From Owenia fusiformis (taxonomy: Eukaryota > Annelida > Polychaeta > Sabellida > Oweniidae): a stretch of 64,000 nucleotides of DNA. Each line of letters opens with the position of its first letter. Positions within the stretch are counted from its first letter, which is position 1. The notes beneath the pieces were generated by a model that was given only the letters and a program-made list of their open reading frames with translations, was not told the origin of the DNA and searched no databases. The position numbers were made by a program, and so were the translations under genes. Shown in pieces: positions 57,716-64,000 of the stretch. The stretch lies in NCBI GenBank assembly GCA_903813345.2, contig CAIIXF020000003.1, positions 21,030,931 to 21,094,930 of the forward strand, written 5' to 3'.

Positions 57716-58201
57716 GACTGTAAACTAACTCTCTTATCCTTTAATAGACACCACACTGAATACGTTGCCGTAAACTTTTACAATCTTATCAGATAGACGG
57801 TTATCTTGAGAAGCAACGTGCTTGTGCGATTTCAACAATTAATTAAAGAGTACGATTAACTGCGTCATATATCCCACCATACCAACATTAATTAATGATC
57901 GCAACATCCCCAGAAATTCACTTCATTTCCCAACAAGATTGCTCTACGAGTCCATCGACTCATATGTATGTTTTTCATTAATAAAGGTGATGAAAAACTG
58001 TACTACACGTATATAACGAAAAATATTCAACATTTTTATTTCAGAACTCCTTTGAATATCTATGTGTGCCCTTTGAATCGAAACCTAATACGGGACATAA
58101 TTTTTTTAAATTTTCATCAAGAGAGAGATCGTGACGATGAAAAGCTAACAGCATCTGCTCCAGTGCTGTCTCTAGCAACAATCCCCTTCAGTCGTTAAGT
58201 C

Positions 58202-58324
58202 AACTCCAGAAGTATCTTAGCTAATCAGTGGAAACTGGATAACTTATTAGCTACTACTAGTGTAAAATTTTCTATAATTGCTCTATCTGAGACCTGGCTT
58301 AATGCATCAAATGTTTTTTTATAG
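58202..58324 (+). pseudogene. LINE endonuclease fragment
   Basis: About 40 codons read NSRSILANQWKLDNLLATTS, then VKFSIIALSETWLNASN before a stop. The pattern NARS(L/I)..N...L...L......F.II.LSETWL is the start of the APE-type endonuclease of non-LTR retrotransposons (CR1/Jockey-like). No reverse transcriptase follows, so this is a short relic. Confidence 0.7.
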
Positions 58325-58450
58325 TGTATATTATATCAAAATTAAATTATTGAAGTTATCGGGACTTGAACGCATGTCAATTTAGGAAAACTCAGAAGCC
58401 AGTCTTTTAACATTGAAACATTTGAACAAGATTGAAGGAACGTTCATGGC

Positions 58451-58760
58451 AAGGAGGATTGGCTCCCAGAATCGAAGTCGATATTTTCCAACAATGAGAA
58501 CGCCGAAATGTCGTTATTTTCTGAAATTATAACCGATTATAAATTCAATATAAACAGTCCAAAAGATTCGAACCAATATCTCGATCATTTCTTGTGAGTT
58601 TTGGAAATTTTCGTTTGAAAATAAGACCAAAATTCACGATTTAAATGTTGAAGTGAGCCTGAAGTGAGCAAAATGGCGGCTGTTGGGATACAATTTTGTT
58701 GCACGACATCTCCAGATACATGCAGTATGAGATGTTGCACTCTGGGAGCCAATCCTCCTT
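58451..58760. mobile_element. 310-bp MITE with AAGGAGGATTGGCTCCCAG ends
   Basis: Uninterrupted relative of the MITE at 23617-25385. Terminal inverted repeats AAGGAGGATTGGCTCCCAGA and TCTGGGAGCCAATCCTCCTT are perfect over 20 bases. The interior has an imperfect duplication around GTGAGCCTGAAGTGAGC. No target duplication is recognised. Confidence 0.88.
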
Positions 58761-59451
58761 TTGGTTCATGATTTACCCAGCATAGTGTAGTCAACTCAAC
58801 ACAAGATATGATATAATTAGTATGATAGGGGTCTGTGTCAGGATAAGTTCATTTTGAATAAAGGTCATTTAATTGACAAAATATCACCGCCTACTGGAAA
58901 AGAATAACGAAATGAATGTAGCTATAGATGCCGATTGTGAATGCCAATCACAAAATGGCGGGTATACCAATATGTCGCCTGGTGGTGACACAAAATATGA
59001 ACAAATAAAAGTCGCCATTTTGACTATATTGATTCTGATGGTGGGAAAAAATGCAAGAGACAAATTATACTCGTATCCCATTATGGTTGTGTCATTTTAG
59101 AATTTTCTATAATCTTATCATCCATTCTATAGAATATTAAGACACAACATGTAAAGACCTTCTGAATTTGTTGGTGGAATGCAAACTGTGGAAATGTGGA
59201 TTAGCATCTTTGAAGCATGTATAGTTATTACAAAAAAAATAATGCTTTAATCACGAGACGTTAAAAGCAGAATCGGATCGATAAGCGGTGCAAGCAATAT
59301 GGCCATGCAAATGACGTACAATATCTCAAAAAAGATCCGCAATATGTCATAAATTGGTAAGGGATTCAAAGTGCAACAAGGCATAAACATACTAAAATAT
59401 GTCATCACCTAGTTGGTCACAAATTTATAGAAAGAAAGATTTGTTCTTCTG
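58761..59451. other. intergenic, nothing recognised
   Basis: No gene or repeat recognised. Overlapping ORFs at 58873-59100 (+) and 58884-59081 (-) are in opposing frames with no motif. Confidence 0.4.
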
Positions 59452-60095
59452 AGAACTTTTTAATTTTGAAAAAAATGGTCAATTTAAGGCAGGTTGAAAA
59501 AACTTTTTAATTCCGTTTTTAACCTTGAGAAGGTCATTGAAGGTTAAGTCTGAAATCTAGAAATCAGATTTGAATTTCTGAGAACTTGTAGATGATTTTG
59601 AAAAGAAGTTGGTCAATTTGAAGCAAGTTGAAAAAATACCTTTTTACCTTGAGAAGGTCATTGAAAGTCAAATCTCAGATCTTAAGTCAGATTTGAACTT
59701 CAGAGAACTTGTAAATGATTTTGAAAAAAGAATTTGATCAATTTGAAGCAAGTTGAAAAAATACCTTTTTAAACCTTGATAAGGTCATAAATGGTCAAAT
59801 CTCAAATCTAAAGTCAGATTTGAACTTCTGATAAAATGAAGTCAGTCGAAACAGTTTTTGTTAAGTTATTGAAAGGATGTGTTACAGACGCCAACCACCG
59901 GACCTTGAAATTTTACTTCTTCATACCTCAGTAGGTATTTGTGATTAGTTGCTTAAATCTGGATAAAAAAATCAATTTGAAAAATCAGCTCTTTTTATCT
60001 TTCGAATGTCATCAAAGGTCAACCAAAGTCAAATCTCAAATCAGATTTTAACTCTTGGGCACTTGTAGATGATTTTGAAAAAATATCAATTTGAG
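59452..60095. repeat. diverged tandem repeat, about 125-134 bp unit
   Basis: The motif GGTCAATTTGAAGCAAGTTG recurs at 59477, 59611 and 59736, followed each time by CCTTGAGAAGGTCATTGAA and CAGATTTGAACTTCTGAGAA. A partial copy lies near 60000-60095. A single diverged copy is near 14440-14520. Confidence 0.8.
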
Positions 60096-60224
60096 GATGA
60101 AAATAACTTCAATGTGCTGCTATGGTAACATATATTGGCAGAAATATGTAGGTACTCATAACATGTTTATATATGTTGAGAGTAAGTATTTGAAGTCAGT
60201 CTAGCTAGTTGTAACAATTTGTTA

Positions 60225-60285
60225 CAGACGCCGAACACCAAGCGTCGAACGCCGACACCAATCACCGAACAGCGTCCACATAAAA
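60225..60285. repeat. short degenerate GCCGAACACC repeat
   Basis: GACGCCGAACACCAAGCGTC, GAACGCCGACACCAATCACC and GAACAGCGTCC are related 10-14-bp units. TTACAGACGCCAACCACCGG near 59882 is a relative. Confidence 0.6.
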
Positions 60286-60513
60286 ACGTTGGAGACTATA
60301 TCAATGTCACTGTTTTTGATGGTGACAGAAAATATGGTTTTTCGTCATATATCTTAACTATCGGATATCTTTCGGTATCAGGTAGAATTTACTCTACTGT
60401 AGAGTGAACGATTCAAAGGCATTGCGGAAATTAAAAGACTATGGATAGAATTTTTAAACTGCCAAAACAGTTTCTGAGACTTATTTCAAATAGTCCAAGA
60501 GAGACACCTTCTA

Positions 60514-60531
60514 CCCCCCCCCCCCCCCCCT
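60514..60531. repeat. poly-C run
   Basis: About 18 C residues. Similar runs occur near 21491, 28193 and 41799. Length is prone to assembly error. Confidence 0.9.
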
Positions 60532-60683
60532 TTAAAAAGTATAAGCTTCTTGATGTATTTGAGGTAAATGATGCGTCTTAAAGTATTTGAAGTAATTAAA
60601 TGATTGATGATAAATTATAATTGTCGTATCGTATGTATGTAATATTACTGCTGAATAAAATTAAAGTTCACCTTTAAACCATT

Positions 60684-61685
60684 TGGGTGTCCGGAAAGTA
60701 AAGATACAAATGCTCTCATTTTAAGAGATTTACATGTTATGAGATGAAATTGCTCCAGAATGTAGAATGACATTATAGCAATATATCCTGCAACGGTCAT
60801 GGCTTTTAGTTTTAAAATGAAAAAGTTATGGTCGTTATGGTAACGGGAGTCAAGGGTATGTGGAGCAACGTCACATATGTGTTTTACAAATCTCTTTCCT
60901 GCTCATAGCATCTTGGCATTCTTCCATTTATTTCTATATTACATCAAATTATGTACTACAACAGCATAAGGACTAGTACTGTAACATTATTTGATCTCTT
61001 AATATAACTACTATCATTGAATATTCAATATTTTCCCCATTATCTAAACATTTTTGGTGCATCTTGACCGCCGATTCAAAGACTTGACAAAATCATTGCT
61101 GTCCGTCTCTCAAATTGCTTATAGCATTGACTTCCAGCTGAGACTCATTTTGTATGTCGAACTTCTTACAAATATTGCTTTCAGATGGTCATTAGGTAGA
61201 AGTCAAAAAAGGCTCTATCAGGTGAATATGGGGCATTGCATAGGAAGGTTTAATGTCAAGACAATCCATTGTAAGAATTGTTTTCTTTGCTTTGAGAATG
61301 GGTGTATTATGGAGATGCAATATTGACTTTCCAACTAAATCCAGAGGCTCTAAACACTTGTATGATATTTCTTTGATTATACTGGTTAGTGAAATAAAAT
61401 AGTTCTGATATGTAACAATGACATCATTATATAAAAGAAAAACTATGGCAGTAATAATACAAACAACAAACAAAATTTAGCAAAACATTGATAGAAAATA
61501 CGACAAAAAAACGCTGTTTCAGATGATTGTATTTTAGCAATTTTTGACATTTTAGCAATGTTCTGGAACTGCTCCGCATACCCCTCACAGCCGTAACCAT
61601 AACAACCGTAACTTGATCACGCTAAGACTATATGTGATGAAAATTGGTAGATATATTGTAATAATCTTGCTCTACAATCTGTAGC
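60684..61685. mobile_element. mariner-type element, second copy, truncated
   Basis: Relative of 20256-21318 in the opposite orientation. The left end is GGGTGTCCGGAAAGTAAAGA (first bases lost); the right arm stops at TCTACAATCTGTAGC, so its terminus is missing. It has GGGTATGTGGAGCA on the left and GCTCCGCATACCC on the right. The interior near 61050-61330 is a decayed transposase remnant. Confidence 0.8.
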
Positions 61686-62888
61686 ACCCTCGACAGTGAT
61701 AGATTGACTGATTCACCAATTACAAAACATACATTGACACTGGTCAGCATCAGAAGTAACAGCCGTTACATTTTCTTTCAAAATGGCATCTTCGTATGAT
61801 AAGTATCTATATTTTTTAGTTTCCTTCGAATTAGACACCAATTTAACTATTTTGGCATGAATTCTAGATTAGTATTTGTATTTGACCATATTGAGCTTGT
61901 ATGAAATCAAAATTCAATCTGATCCAAGACAAGAGGTTTTATTCGTCAACCACTCTCTGTCATTTTGACGAAGGTAACCGTCCTTACATTCTACTGATAC
62001 CAGCGAAGTTTGTTCATGTACTTTGAGTAACATGAGACACGAAATCAACGTTTTGATGAGGATCTGATCTACACGTGCATGCACAATTGTACACCGAAAT
62101 AGAAACGTTTAGAAGATGAGACTTTGATTGAACACTCAACTCTAAAAAGCCAATTTGTTACTTGAGGAGAAAGTGTCCACCAATATTGTGTTTCAACACT
62201 CTTGAAATATCAAGGCATTGAAATTGAGAGTATAAATGCACATAATAGGGAGAACGAAAATATTTAAGCGATGTATTTGTATGGGCGATTGGTCATTCGT
62301 ATAGGTTGGCGTTTCGATTTATATGCAAGCTTAAACTCCCTAATATCAGGAAGAGGTGATACTTCTACTGAAGCTTGAATCGGCTCACCAAAAATTATAA
62401 AATGGCACAAATTGTTAACTATACTTTTACTCTCCAATCACTTTGTTTCTAAAAAGCTATATAATATGTGAAATACTGTTTTTTTCGAAGATTCTTTTAA
62501 AGCGGGAAGTGACAATTTTCCAGCACACATGTCATCTAGTTCTTAATCAAAGCAGTTTGGAATTTTAACAATATATCTTCATTTTCATAGACAATTAATT
62601 TTGGTTTACTTTTTCAATACAGTGTGTAATTTTGAAGACACGTTGTCTGATATTAACACACAGTAAGCTTGACAGATTGTGGGTGGCAAATACAGATAGT
62701 GATATCGAATGGAGATTAGATAACAAATCATGCAAGATAGTACTGAAGATATGGAAGTCAATGACTGGATATGTGTAATGTAATGTACTGAGAAAATCAT
62801 AACATTCAAGGTTTCCCACGTGGTTGGTCAAGTATTAATCAACAATTATGTAAAGGATAAACAATCAGCCTTGGGTCTAATGTGAAAT
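61686..62888. other. intergenic, nothing recognised
   Basis: AT-rich sequence with no supported exon, RNA gene or repeat. Confidence 0.45.
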
Positions 62889-63160
62889 ATTTTTCCTCGT
62901 TATAAGGGTATATACGCTGATATGGCTTATTTTGAAAACTCAATCAATTAACTCATAAAGTCCTTCCGATCATTTCAAATGTGACCCAAGGATAAGTGGG
63001 GTTTATAACAAAATGAAAACGAGGTCTTAATTGTTTTTCCTCGTTATAAGGGTATATACGCTGATGACTTATTTTGAAAACTCAATCAATTTAGCTTTTT
63101 CCTCGTTATAAGGGTATATACGCTGATGACTTATTTTGAAAACTCAATCAATTAGCTTTT
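62889..63160. repeat. three copies of a roughly 63-bp unit
   Basis: TTTTCCTCGTTATAAGGGTA, TATACGCTGAT and TTATTTTGAAAACTCAATCA occur together near 62889, 63034 and 63097. The last two are in tandem; about 80 bp separate the first from the second. Confidence 0.88.
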
Positions 63161-64000
63161 AACCTTTTTTTGCCTTAGTACAAATAGCGGTGCTAACATT
63201 AAGATGATAAAATGTTACCATCTGTGCTGGTTAGTTATTACAAATTGTATCAAAAGTGACAACAATTGCCAAGCGCCAACCACAAAAAGTGTGGCTCTAA
63301 CAATATGTCTCCATTGTTTGGAAGTGACATAATTATAGCTGGGACTTTCAGTCACCTTCTCCAAACTTTATAAAAATGTACCATGTGATATATAAGGCCA
63401 ATTTTCTATTTAAAAACTAACAACATATTTAAGTTCAGTAATTTTTCTAACCTTAATTTATTTAGTTGACTTAAATGGGATATGAAGTTGACAACTTCAG
63501 CTATACACGTCAAGGTATTTTGGTAATGTCTTAGACATTTAGATACTTCATCTAGCATGCAGTTCACACATGTAAATCAGATTCAAAACGTTTCCCAAAT
63601 AAATATCCACTGTCAATTCACCATTAGTCAAACGATTTAACATTTAGCACGTTTAACATTAATGCATTAAGATCTCTTAAGAAAAACATTTAGCTCAAAT
63701 GATTGAATTATATAAACATTATAAACCAAAATGCCTTCAGTTCTATTTCTTAAGAAACAGGAATAACAAGTCCAATGATTTCCCCAGCATTAAACCCACC
63801 TAAAAATCCATTTGCACGCACTTGAAAATGAGAAAAATCATGAAAAAGAGGCATACATGTATTTTGACCAATTTTGGTCTGAATGGTGAAATGAGAATTT
63901 TGCACCCACTTGAGAAAAATCCTGTGGAGAATTCTGGAGCCTCTTTCATATTTGATATGTGCAACTCTAGCTGTTTTTAAATTGGTCAGACAATAAGATT
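63161..64000. other. window end, nothing recognised
   Basis: AT-rich, no gene or repeat recognised up to the window edge. Confidence 0.45.

Noticed and set aside
58873-59100. 75-codon plus-strand ORF after the MITE
   Set aside because: An equally long ORF runs antisense over the same bases; no domain, no splice context.

Overview
This is a window of AT-rich metazoan nuclear DNA. It has spliced genes with GT-AG introns of 0.1-8 kb, tiny coding exons, secretory signal peptides, and a very dense load of DNA-transposon debris (mariner elements, MITEs, fold-back elements, Helitron/HINE-like repeats). The style of repeats fits a marine invertebrate, perhaps a lophotrochozoan, but I cannot name the species from sequence alone. 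Long ORFs are nearly absent; both convincing genes had to be assembled exon by exon from splice sites and family motifs.

Gene 1 (+ strand, 12221-23273, 4 exons) encodes a predicted 324-residue secreted protein that I do not recognise. After a signal peptide and a Ser/Thr/Asn-rich linker it carries two tandem six-cysteine modules with nearly the same spacing (C-x6/7-C-x13/14-C-x8-C-x7-C-x24/27-C). Its introns hold a 523-bp fold-back element with a 5-bp target duplication, a 57-bp minisatellite, a mariner-type MITE and a GC-rich palindromic MITE.

Gene 2 (- strand, 57715-40475, 12 coding exons) encodes a complete 422-residue M14A metallocarboxypeptidase zymogen: signal peptide, activation propeptide and a catalytic domain with all zinc ligands and catalytic residues. 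The residue at the S1' specificity position is Asp, which predicts carboxypeptidase B-like activity. Introns 1, 2 and 6 hold fold-back elements, MITEs and large direct duplications.

Region by region: 1-5354 is mostly featureless, with a tRNA-like SINE fragment at the very start. 5355-10072 holds GC-rich palindromic MITEs and three nearly identical 1284-bp tandem units. 12036-23273 is gene 1. 23352-25385 has a MITE and a mariner element nested inside another MITE. 26360-29062 is a cluster of nested palindromes and one 841-bp element with GGGGCAAA-type terminal repeats. 29144-36968 is a 7.8-kb head-to-tail array of a Helitron/HINE-like repeat full of AGGTCA half-sites, including DR1 direct repeats. 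40475-57715 is gene 2. 57716-64000 is intergenic, with an empty-site MITE copy, a LINE endonuclease relic, a second mariner-type MITE and minisatellites.

The two genes show no sign of functional linkage. The most unusual material is the duplicated six-cysteine secreted protein, the carboxypeptidase with no basic residue in its activation linker, and the repeat array that spreads nuclear-receptor-like DR1 sites about 3.5 kb from the carboxypeptidase 3' end.
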